Below, piece after piece: positions 1 through 6,379 of a stretch of DNA of 6,379 nucleotides (the stretch's first letter is position 1; each line of letters begins with the position of its first letter). The stretch covers positions 1-6,379 of the forward strand of contig JAAYZY010000081.1 in assembly GCA_012514615.1 (NCBI GenBank). Reading direction: 5' to 3'. The position numbers and the translations under genes were made by a program. The DNA comes from Chloroflexota bacterium. Its GTDB lineage: Bacteria > Chloroflexota > Anaerolineae > DTPP01. A model generated the notes under the pieces. The model saw only the letters and a program-made list of their open reading frames with translations, was not told the origin of the DNA and searched no databases.

Positions 1-1578
<1,578 letters not shown>

Positions 1579-1657
1579 GCCTACCTCAGTCTCCTCAATG
1601 CCAGAGAGTCAGGGCCCCTCTCCACCGATAGCCCCCCTGCACACAATCGTTGACAAC

Positions 1658-1681
1658 AAAAAAGTGGGGGCTCCCCACTTT
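1658..1681 (-). terminator. Intrinsic terminator hairpin in the nusA leader (possible attenuator)
   Basis: Read on the minus strand, AAAGTGGGG and CCCCACTTT form a perfect 9-bp stem around a 3-nt loop (AGC), followed by a run of six T (complement of 1658-1663, the first three in the stem). The hairpin lies about 25 nt into the transcript predicted from the promoter at 1707-1742 and 80 nt before the nusA ATG. It would also stop read-through from the HAD gene. In the plus direction the hairpin is followed by only three T, and no plus-strand gene ends here, so the minus orientation is preferred. Confidence 0.75.
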
Positions 1682-1706
1682 GACGACGTGCTGCTCTCCT
1701 CCGACG

Positions 1707-1742
1707 CCTCTACATTATAGCACAGCTTGTCAAATCCGGCAA
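1707..1742 (-). promoter_or_regulatory. Promoter for nusA, extended -10 type
   Basis: On the minus strand there is a perfect -10 TATAAT (complement of 1714-1719) preceded by TGC, giving an extended -10 (TGnTATAAT). Exactly 17 bp upstream is TTGCCG (complement of 1737-1742), matching four of six -35 positions. The start of transcription should be near 1707, giving a nusA leader of about 129 nt. It lies 35 bp past the HAD gene stop. This is a consensus match only; no transcript data are available. Confidence 0.75.
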
Positions 1743-1776
1743 GCCCTTGGCCCCGTACGCGCGGCCGCTCCCCACC

Positions 1777-2499
1777 TCACCACCGCCGCAGGTGGTCTCC
1801 GCGCACCAAACGGTACAGGTCCTCCAAGCTGCCTTGGCCGTCCGCCGGCCCAGCGGCCGGCAGGGGCGAAACCGTCAGCGAGTCAGTGACCCAGAAGGTG
1901 CGCATCCCCACCTCCCGCGCCGGCAGGTCCATGGCCACGCTGTCGCCGGCCATCAGGCAGCGCTGTGGGGGCGTCCCCAAACGCTCGGCCACTTCCAGGA
2001 AGAAGGCCGGGCGGGGCTTGCAGGCGTGCATGGTCTCGTAGCAGCACACCCAGTCAAACGGGAGGCCGTCCAGGCCGGCCCACGCCAGGCGCTTGCGCAC
2101 CGCCACCAGAGGGAAGATCGGCTGCGTGGCCACGGCCACGCGGTAGCCGCGCCGCAGCGCTTCCTCCACCAGCGGGCGCGCCGCGGGCTTGGGCACAGTG
2201 TGGGCCTGCAGTTCGTCGAACTGCTCTTCGTAGAAGCGCAGGAACCGCCCCTCCACCTGCCCCGGCGAGACGTCCAACCCGGCAAAGAACCCCTCCCTGA
2301 ACGCCTCTTGGTTGGTCTGCTCCCCCCCATCGTTGTTCTGCATCCGCTGCACCCCCTGGTCCATGTGGGCCAGCATCACCCTGGGCGGGATGCAGTCGGC
2401 CAGCGCCTGGGTGAGCAGGCCGAAGTATGGAGGGATGAACGTCTGCATGTCGTTGGTCAGCAGGGTATCGTCCAGATCCAGCAGCAGCGCCTCGATCAT
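1777..2499 (-). CDS. HAD-superfamily hydrolase (phosphatase-like, C1 cap)
   Basis: A 240-residue protein of the haloacid dehalogenase superfamily, whose members usually remove phosphate from small molecules through an aspartyl-phosphate intermediate. All four motifs are visible: motif I DLDDTL with nucleophile D8 and acid/base D10; motif II ending in T125 (VAVATQP); motif III K161 (CKPRP); motif IV GDSVAMDL with D186 and D191 for Mg2+. The stretch of about 16-105 between motifs I and II is long and helix-like, as expected of a C1 cap that selects substrate. There is no signal peptide, so it is probably cytosolic. The ATG is preceded by GGAGAGGTGG at normal spacing. Substrate cannot be told from sequence; phosphoglycolate, nucleotide and sugar phosphatases share this architecture. 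It is probably transcribed alone, from a promoter near 2533, with termination at the hairpin in the nusA leader. Confidence 0.93.
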   Translation of the reverse strand: MIEALLLDLDDTLLTNDMQTFIPPYFGLLTQALADCIPPRVMLAHMDQGVQRMQNNDGGEQTNQEAFREGFFAGLDVSPGQVEGRFLRFYEEQFDELQAHTVPKPAARPLVEEALRRGYRVAVATQPIFPLVAVRKRLAWAGLDGLPFDWVCCYETMHACKPRPAFFLEVAERLGTPPQRCLMAGDSVAMDLPAREVGMRTFWVTDSLTVSPLPAAGPADGQGSLEDLYRLVRGDHLRRW

Positions 2500-2525
2500 G
2501 CCACCTCTCCATCAAGCGTGATCTT

Positions 2526-2562
2526 CGTATCCATTATAGCGGCATCAGCCCTCAGGGGGAAA
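2526..2562 (-). promoter_or_regulatory. Probable promoter of the HAD hydrolase gene
   Basis: A perfect minus-strand -10 TATAAT is the complement of 2533-2538. The -35 is poor: the best candidate is TTTCCC (complement of 2557-2562, 18-bp spacer), matching three of six positions. Transcription would start near 2526, giving a leader of about 27 nt with the ribosome site GGAGAGG (complement of 2504-2510). Confidence rests on the -10 and its position. Confidence 0.5.
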
Positions 2563-2594
2563 CCCGGCCCTGGGGGGCGGATCGTTCCGCCTCT

Positions 2595-2623
2595 GTGGGA
2601 AGAAAGTACTACCCCGTGGGAAG
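2595..2623 (+). repeat. Pair of GTGGGAAG direct repeats, 21 bp apart
   Basis: The 8-mer GTGGGAAG occurs at 2595-2602 and again at 2616-2623. The 21-bp period is about two helical turns, so both copies face the same side of the DNA. They lie just upstream of the -35 (2644) of the CAP-protein promoter, where an activator could bind. A separate short inverted pair, GTACTA at 2606-2611 and TAGTAC at 2636-2641, overlaps the region. Function is inferred only from position. Confidence 0.4.
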
Positions 2624-2643
2624 CAGTCGGGACGATAGTACCA

Positions 2644-2679
2644 TTGAAGAACGTCTCGAACCTCCATAAAATGGAGACA
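2644..2679 (+). promoter_or_regulatory. Promoter of the CAP-domain protein gene
   Basis: TTGAAG at 2644-2649 (four of six -35 positions) and TAAAAT at 2667-2672 (five of six -10 positions) are separated by exactly 17 bp. Transcription should start near 2679, 51 nt before the ATG at 2730. The leader holds a 20-bp palindrome and the ribosome site. Confidence 0.7.
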
Positions 2680-2685
2680 CGATGC

Positions 2686-2705
2686 GTATCATTGACCAAT
2701 GATAC
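2686..2705. promoter_or_regulatory. 20-bp palindrome in the CAP gene leader (operator-like)
   Basis: Arms GTATCATTG (2686-2694) and CAATGATAC (2697-2705) are perfect 9-bp inverted repeats around AC. The AT-rich palindrome stands out from its GC-rich surroundings. It lies at about +8 to +27 of the predicted transcript, where a dimeric repressor would block transcription. Alternatively it could form an RNA hairpin (8 bp, GACC loop) just ahead of the ribosome site. It is not followed by a T-tract, so it is not a terminator. Confidence 0.6.
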
Positions 2706-2714
2706 AGCAAAGTC

Positions 2715-2723
2715 GAGGGGGAG
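2715..2723 (+). promoter_or_regulatory. Ribosome binding site of the CAP-domain gene
   Basis: The purine-rich stretch GAGGGGGAG ends 6 nt before the ATG at 2730. It supports this start, which also leaves a complete signal peptide. Confidence 0.7.
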
Positions 2724-2729
2724 ACGACC

Positions 2730-3947
2730 ATGGCCAGACTCCGATGGCGGTTTTGGGGCAAAGCGGTGTTGGTGCTGAGTCTTGTGGCGGCGTTGAGCCT
2801 GGAGGCCGTGCCCGCCCTGGCCCAGCCTCTGCCGCCGGCAGTGCTTAGCTATCAGGATACCCAGGGAAAGAGTGGCAGCAAGACGCTGCCGGTCCCCCTG
2901 TTCATCGGTGAGGGGGTTGCCGAGAGCAACCCAGCATCGTTCGCACAGCGAGTGGTGGAGCTGACCAACGAGGCCCGAGTGGCTGCAGGCCTGGCTCCCC
3001 TGAAGGTAGAGGTCTCGCTGCAGGCTGCGGCCCAGGGCCATGCGCAAGACATGGCCGACCAAGATTTCGTCAGCCACGTGGGGTCCAACGGCTCCTCCCT
3101 GAGTCAGCGGCTGCGCAACGCCGGCTTCACCGGGTGGCTCATCGCCTCTGAGAACGTGGCGGCTGGCTTCTCTTCCCCCGAAGCTGTGGTGCAGGCCTGG
3201 CTCAGCAGCCCGGGCCACCGCAACAACCTGCTACACCCCTCGCTGCGGGAGATCGGGGTGGCCTACGTCCACGACCCCGCTGACGCCTACGGCCCCTTCA
3301 ACCACTACTGGGTGCAGGTCTTCGCCTGCCGCCGCAAGGTCTATCCGGTCATCATCAACAACGAGCAGGCCAGCACCAGCCAGCCGGAGGTGCAGCTCTA
3401 CCTCCATGGCAACGGTTGGGCAAGCGAGATGATGGTCTCCAACTGGGCCGACTTCCACGACGCCGCCTGGCAGCCGCACCAGACAACGCTGGCCTGGAGC
3501 CTGGAGGCCGGGGGCGGTGAGCGGGCGGTCTACCTGCGGTTGCGCGACAAGACCGGGGCCACCGTTGAGGCGACGGACGCCATCTTCCTGGAGGGCGACA
3601 TCAGCTCCTGGTCTTCGGACACGCCCACGGCCACGCCGCAGCCCAGCCGCAAGCCTACGCCTACCCCGCCGCCTTTCCGCTTCCCTTCGCCCAGTGTGAC
3701 CATCAACGGCGGCGCCTCTTCCACCGATAGCCCGGAGGTGACCTTGCAGCTGCGCGCCCTGCCCAACACCGCCTGGGTGGCCGTCAGTGACAGCACCGAC
3801 TTCACCGCAGCCACCTGGGTCCCCTTCGCCCCCACCCTCCCCTGGACGCTGGAGGAACCAGGGCAGACCACCCTGTACGTGCAGTTCCGCACTGAGGCGG
3901 ACCAGGTGTGGGGGCCCGTCAGCGCTAGCATCGAGTACCTGCCCTAA
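2730..3947 (+). CDS. Secreted CAP/SCP-domain protein with two C-terminal Ig-like modules
   Basis: A 405-residue exported protein. Residues 1-31 form a signal peptide: Arg/Lys-rich start, hydrophobic core KAVLVLSLVAALSL, and an ALA site before Q32. The CAP domain (SCP/PR-1/YkwD type) spans about 68-200: FAQRVVELTNEAR at its start, H104 and H116 (DFVSH), E141 (SENVA), SPGHRNNLLHP with H163, and HYWVQVFA with H192. The second Glu of the eukaryotic CAP tetrad is not clearly kept; the bacterial WxxSPGHR form is present instead. Residues 207-288 and 323-403 are two copies of one beta-rich module sharing a PEV..L..L segment, an F..A.W.P segment, a W.L segment and a VYL.R-type strand. A Ser/Thr/Pro linker (about 291-321) joins them. 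Function of bacterial CAP proteins is mostly unknown; extracellular or wall-associated roles are usual. No membrane anchor or sorting signal is seen. It is a single-gene unit with its own promoter and a hairpin 27 nt downstream. Confidence 0.93.
   Translation: MARLRWRFWGKAVLVLSLVAALSLEAVPALAQPLPPAVLSYQDTQGKSGSKTLPVPLFIGEGVAESNPASFAQRVVELTNEARVAAGLAPLKVEVSLQAAAQGHAQDMADQDFVSHVGSNGSSLSQRLRNAGFTGWLIASENVAAGFSSPEAVVQAWLSSPGHRNNLLHPSLREIGVAYVHDPADAYGPFNHYWVQVFACRRKVYPVIINNEQASTSQPEVQLYLHGNGWASEMMVSNWADFHDAAWQPHQTTLAWSLEAGGGERAVYLRLRDKTGATVEATDAIFLEGDISSWSSDTPTATPQPSRKPTPTPPPFRFPSPSVTINGGASSTDSPEVTLQLRALPNTAWVAVSDSTDFTAATWVPFAPTLPWTLEEPGQTTLYVQFRTEADQVWGPVSASIEYLP
3348..3938 (+). repeat. Tandem Ig-like module duplication within the CAP protein
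   Basis: Two modules of about 80 residues (3348-3593 and 3696-3938) align along their length. Each opens with V.IN, carries PEV..L.L, then W/F..A.W.P, then W.L followed by VYL.R or LYVQFR. They are diverged at DNA level, so the duplication is old or acquired as a two-module unit. The segment between them is the Pro/Thr linker. Such modules are usually adhesion or spacer domains. Confidence 0.75.
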
Positions 3948-3974
3948 AGCGCAGAGCGCCAAGGCCAACTACTG

Positions 3975-4008
3975 AAGAAGCCTGGCCCCTTGGGGGGTCA
4001 GGCTTCTT
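3975..4008. terminator. Strong hairpin between converging genes
   Basis: AAGAAGCCTG (3975-3984) pairs with CAGGCTTCTT (3999-4008). A wobble pair and four G-C pairs continue inward to a TTGG loop, for 15 pairs in all. It lies 27 nt after the CAP gene stop and 31 nt after the stop of the minus-strand receiver gene, so it could end both transcripts. Neither side has a true T-tract beyond the stem, so classical intrinsic termination is uncertain. Confidence 0.6.
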
Positions 4009-4039
4009 GCCTGCCGTCGGCCAGCGACCGCGGCCAGGC

Positions 4040-4477
4040 TCACCCGCCGCGAGCTTGCTGCAGCCGGCCTGCCGCCGGAGCATCGTCTCGGCCCATCTCC
4101 GCCTCCCGGGTGATCTGCACCCGGCGGACCATGCCCTGCAGCCTCGCCGCCAACTCGCGGCTATCGAACGGCACGTTCATGTAGCCATCAGCACCCATCT
4201 GGTAGCCCAGCACAGCATCCAGCTTAGCCGATGGCTGCAGAAGCAGCATGATCCCCACGTCCCAGCTCCGCCTCACCACCCGGCAGACGGCCAACTCCTC
4301 AGGACCTCGGCCCTGAACGCTGAGCAAGACCACGTCGCACGACTCTCGGTCTAGAAAGAGAATGGCTTCCAACTGGTCTTGGGCAGAGTACACGGTGATG
4401 CCAGTCCCTTCGGTGGCCTTCTCCACGTCGCCGGTCAGTTCGGGGCTTGCGGCAACCAGCAGTACTCGTCCTGCCAA
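4040..4477 (-). CDS. Stand-alone pseudo-receiver (response-regulator-like protein without phosphorylation site)
   Basis: A 145-residue protein with the receiver fold order. RVLLVAASPE (4-13) is the first strand. CDVVLLSVQG (47-56) is the third strand. GIMLLLQPS (75-83) is the fourth. GADGYMNVPFDSRELAARL (95-113) matches the GADDYLTKPF...EL..R signature of OmpR-type receivers. The key residues are changed: the acidic pair is A9-A10, the phospho-acceptor Asp is S53, the switch Thr/Ser is replaced near L80, and the conserved Lys is V102. It should therefore not work by the usual phosphorylation. After the receiver there is only a charged tail of about 25 residues; no DNA-binding domain follows. 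The start is TTG (complement 4475-4477), backed by AGGAGG (complement 4485-4490) at 7 nt. An in-frame stop lies just upstream. Its role may be by protein contact, but the partner is unknown. The neighbour upstream on the same strand is a large exported propeller protein. Confidence 0.85.
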   Translation of the reverse strand: MAGRVLLVAASPELTGDVEKATEGTGITVYSAQDQLEAILFLDRESCDVVLLSVQGRGPEELAVCRVVRRSWDVGIMLLLQPSAKLDAVLGYQMGADGYMNVPFDSRELAARLQGMVRRVQITREAEMGRDDAPAAGRLQQARGG

Positions 4478-4484
4478 GCCAATG

Positions 4485-4490
4485 CCTCCT
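4485..4490 (-). promoter_or_regulatory. Ribosome binding site fixing a TTG start
   Basis: A perfect AGGAGG (complement of 4485-4490) stands 7 nt before TTG at 4475-4477. No ATG or GTG is available in frame between the upstream in-frame TGA and this TTG, which decides the start of the pseudo-receiver gene. Confidence 0.75.
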
Positions 4491-4592
4491 CATCTACGCG
4501 CACTGCTGACGCCGGGAGAACCTCCTTCGACGACGGCCCGACCTGCAGTGATCGGTTGGCTCGTCACGTCAACGCCAGCAGTCTGCATCCTG

Positions 4593-4626
4593 GGGTGGTT
4601 GGCGGGGGGCTGCCCACCAACCACCC
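4593..4626 (-). terminator. Strong hairpin after the propeller gene
   Basis: Plus-strand arms GGGTGGTTGGCGGG (4593-4606) and CCCACCAACCACCC (4613-4626) pair over 14 positions around a 6-nt loop (perfect except for one pair that is a G-T wobble in the minus-strand RNA). It begins 20 nt after the propeller gene's stop on the minus strand. There is no T-tract, so it may be a factor-dependent terminator, an mRNA 3' stabiliser or a partial block before the pseudo-receiver gene. The rest of 4478-4645 shows no gene. A TTGACG (complement of 4567-4572) could be a -35 for the receiver gene, but no convincing -10 follows. Confidence 0.5.
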
Positions 4627-4645
4627 TCCATCGCTCGTCAGTTGC

Positions 4646-6379
4646 TCACCAGGCCGCCAGACGGCTCCAGTCTTCCTCCGGGCGGCACCAGGTCGGGGCC
4701 ACGTCATCGGCCGGCTCAAAGGTCAGTCGCGTCTCCACAGGCGCATCCCAGGGGCCAGGTTGGTCCAAGAACGGCAGGTCCATGATGTAGAGCTCCCAGT
4801 TGCCGTCTCTGTTGCTCTGGAACATCAGCTTGTCGGCTTCGCAGTTCCAGGCCGGTTGGGCGTCATCAGCCAAGTCGGTGGTCAAGCGGGTCTCGCCGCT
4901 GCCGTTGGGCCGCACCACGTACAGGTCCCACTGGCCGTCACGGTTGGACTGGAAGGCGATCCAGTTGGCCGCCTCGGTGCGCCAGTTGGGCAGGATGTCG
5001 TCGCCCAGGCTGTCGGTCAGCCGCACGGTGGCGTAGCTATCCAGGTCCACCAGGTACAGGTCCCAGTTGCCGTTGTGGTTGCTGCGGTAGACGATCTGAT
5101 TGCTGTTGGGCGACCAGACCGGATCCATCTCGTCGGCCCCATCGAAGGTGACCTGGGTCTCTTCGTCCGTATCCAGGTTGAGCACCCAGATGTTCCAGTT
5201 GCCGTTGCGGTTGCTCTGGTAAGCGATGCGGCTGGCATCTGGCGACCACGACGGGTTCTCATCGTCGGCCTCGTGGAACGTGATCTGGCGATGGAAACTG
5301 CCGTAGATGTCGGTGACGAACAGGTCCCAGTTGCCGTTGATGTTGCTCTGGTAGGCGATCACATCCTGACCGCACACATCCGGGAAGGTCGGGTCGAGAT
5401 CGTCCACCCCTTCGTTGACTGTCACTTGATGCAGGATGGTGCCGGTGGGATCGGTGACGTAGATCTCCCAATCGCCGTCCCGATCCGACTGGAACGCTAC
5501 CCAGGCGGCGCTGGGCGAGCGGCTCTGCGCGTTGTCGGTGCCCTCCATCTCGGTGATGCGGAAGATGTCGCTGCCGTCACCGAAGAGCCCGTAGACCTCC
5601 CAGTTGCCATCCCTGAAGGAGTTGAACAACCCCCACTCTGGGCAGGCGCAGCCAGGCAGCACCGGGTAGGCCAGAACCCGCAGGTTGTAGCTGTTGTTGC
5701 ACAGCACCGGGTGGATCCCTGGCGGCGTCTGCGGCAGAGCCCGCACGTAGTAGGTGCCGTTGGCTGGCGCCGTCCACTCGATCTGCGACGCCGGCGAGCC
5801 GCTGAAGTCGTCGTTGCTGGCCAGCAGCGTCATGCCGTCGGGTCCGTAGAGCTCCAGGCGGGTATCCACCAAGAACAGCCCAAAGGTGGTGATGCGGTAG
5901 GTCACGCCCGCCTCAGCCTCGAACCGTGCCCAGTCCTGGTCCGTATCGCTGTGGAAGGAGCGCCCGCGCTGGGCCATGCCGTTGGTCTGGATCGGCGAGG
6001 CCTGGGCCGGCACGTCGTCCGGCTCCCACGCGTCAGGCGGCACGATGCAAGCGAAGCCGATGTTGAAGCCCGTCTCTTCGCAGTCTCCCACCGTCAAGCT
6101 CACCGGCGGGCGCGGCCCAGACGTCTGGCGGTACCCAGCGGGGATCGTCAGCTCGTCGACCTCAAGTCGGTATGTGCCAGGCCCCAGCCCGCCGACCGTG
6201 AAGATGCCATTGCCGTTGGTCACCCCGCTCCACACCAGGGCGTCCCCACGGAACACCTTCGCCGCCACGTTTCTCAGGCCAGGCTCGCCAGCTTGGCGGA
6301 TGCCATCGCCGTTCACGTCATGCCAAATGCGAGCGCGGATCCAGCTGGTGCAGATCGTGGGTGTGGCCGTGCTAGTAGG
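4646..6379 (-). CDS. Large exported multidomain protein: SdrD-B-like, PPC and seven-repeat TolB/PD40 propeller (5' end cut by window edge)
   Basis: The frame is open to the right edge, so the N-terminus and any signal peptide lie outside; 577 residues and a TGA stop are visible. A GTG at 6314-6316 is not the start, because the conserved motif IWHDVNGDGIRQAGEPGL runs across it. Numbering from the edge: a short Thr/Pro/Ser linker (1-8); an SdrD-B-like Ig-fold module (about 16-111), which usually forms stalks in surface proteins; a bacterial pre-peptidase C-terminal (PPC) module (about 115-238; EPDD, DQDWARFEAEAG, LELYGPDG, SNDDFSG, GTYYVRALP); then seven repeats of about 44 residues (248-577) of the WD40-like PD40/TolB type, with the core QSNRDGNWDLY and a downstream DD..P.WSP. 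No catalytic domain or anchor is visible. It is probably an extracellular binding or adhesion protein. The ligand is unknown. Confidence 0.88.
   Translation of the reverse strand, partial: PTSTATPTICTSWIRARIWHDVNGDGIRQAGEPGLRNVAAKVFRGDALVWSGVTNGNGIFTVGGLGPGTYRLEVDELTIPAGYRQTSGPRPPVSLTVGDCEETGFNIGFACIVPPDAWEPDDVPAQASPIQTNGMAQRGRSFHSDTDQDWARFEAEAGVTYRITTFGLFLVDTRLELYGPDGMTLLASNDDFSGSPASQIEWTAPANGTYYVRALPQTPPGIHPVLCNNSYNLRVLAYPVLPGCACPEWGLFNSFRDGNWEVYGLFGDGSDIFRITEMEGTDNAQSRSPSAAWVAFQSDRDGDWEIYVTDPTGTILHQVTVNEGVDDLDPTFPDVCGQDVIAYQSNINGNWDLFVTDIYGSFHRQITFHEADDENPSWSPDASRIAYQSNRNGNWNIWVLNLDTDEETQVTFDGADEMDPVWSPNSNQIVYRSNHNGNWDLYLVDLDSYATVRLTDSLGDDILPNWRTEAANWIAFQSNRDGQWDLYVVRPNGSGETRLTTDLADDAQPAWNCEADKLMFQSNRDGNWELYIMDLPFLDQPGPWDAPVETRLTFEPADDVAPTWCRPEEDWSRLAAW
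4658..5632 (-). repeat. Seven tandem propeller-blade repeats
   Basis: The codons for the GNW core recur as ccagttgcc-like plus-strand words at 4796, 4928, 5063, 5195, 5327, 5468 and 5600. The intervals are 132, 135, 132, 132, 141 and 132 bp, all multiples of three (44, 45, 44, 44, 47 and 44 residues). Blades three to five (counting from the N-terminus) are the most alike. The C-terminal blade carries an extra stretch with LPFLDQPGPWDAP. The number seven matches a closed seven-bladed propeller, whereas TolB itself has six. Confidence 0.85.

Noticed and set aside
1714..1735. Perfect TTGACA (complement of 1730-1735 region) next to TATAAT as a -35/-10 pair
   Set aside because: The spacing is only 8 bp, too short for a sigma-70 promoter. 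The TTGCCG at 17 bp with an extended -10 is the workable pair.
1747..2778. 343-codon plus-strand open frame over the HAD gene and intergenic region
   Set aside because: It covers the antisense of a gene with all HAD motifs and both promoters; the product is low-complexity and unrecognisable.
2496..3218. 240-codon minus-strand open frame opposite the CAP gene
   Set aside because: Antisense to a well-supported secreted CAP protein; His/Arg/Gly-rich shadow product with no domain.
3231..3968. 245-codon minus-strand open frame opposite the CAP protein's C-terminal half
   Set aside because: Antisense shadow with Gly/Val/Arg-rich composition and no family resemblance.
4795..5632. Regular repeats as a CRISPR array
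   Set aside because: The period is about 132 bp, always a multiple of three, and the repeats encode propeller blades within one open frame.
4646..6316. GTG at 6314-6316 as the true start of the propeller protein
   Set aside because: The conserved SdrD-B motif begins upstream of it (IWHD before VNGDG) and the frame stays open to the window edge.

Overview
The window is high-GC DNA from a bacterium that is probably a Chloroflexota member of the Anaerolineae or a nearby class. That placement is an inference. It rests on the style of NusA (its N-terminus begins MKSEFLMAINQLSTERELP and it has a long acidic tail) and on exported proteins with Thr/Pro linkers and 'QSNRDGNW'-type propeller repeats, which are common in that phylum. 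No marker RNA is present to settle it.

Layout, left to right. (1) 1-1578, minus strand: nusA, complete at its start and running off the left edge before a stop. (2) 1579-1776: the nusA leader, with a strong extended -10 promoter and, about 25 nt into the predicted transcript, an intrinsic-terminator-like hairpin with a T-tract. This looks like an attenuator. (3) 1777-2499, minus: a complete HAD-superfamily hydrolase in the place where rimP commonly stands in other bacteria. (4) 2500-2729: a divergent intergenic region with a promoter on each side, a 20-bp palindrome just downstream of the rightward promoter and a pair of direct repeats 21 bp apart. (5) 2730-3947, plus: a secreted CAP/SCP-domain protein with two tandem Ig-like modules. 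(6) 3948-4039: a strong hairpin between converging genes. (7) 4040-4477, minus: a stand-alone receiver-like protein lacking the phosphorylation residues. (8) 4478-4645: a gap with a second strong hairpin. (9) 4646-6379, minus: the C-terminal 577 residues of a large exported protein with an SdrD-B-like module, a PPC module and a seven-repeat TolB/PD40 propeller. It is cut by the right edge.

How the parts relate: nusA is a housekeeping transcription gene, probably with its own regulated leader. The HAD gene is probably a separate short transcription unit. The two exported proteins look like envelope or extracellular proteins, and the pseudo-receiver lies downstream of one of them on the same strand. 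A functional link among the last three is not demonstrated. I see no evidence of a defence system, mobile element, CRISPR array, RNA gene or biosynthetic cluster. The most interesting items are regulatory (the nusA leader and the palindromic leader of the CAP gene) and the receiver stripped of its active site.
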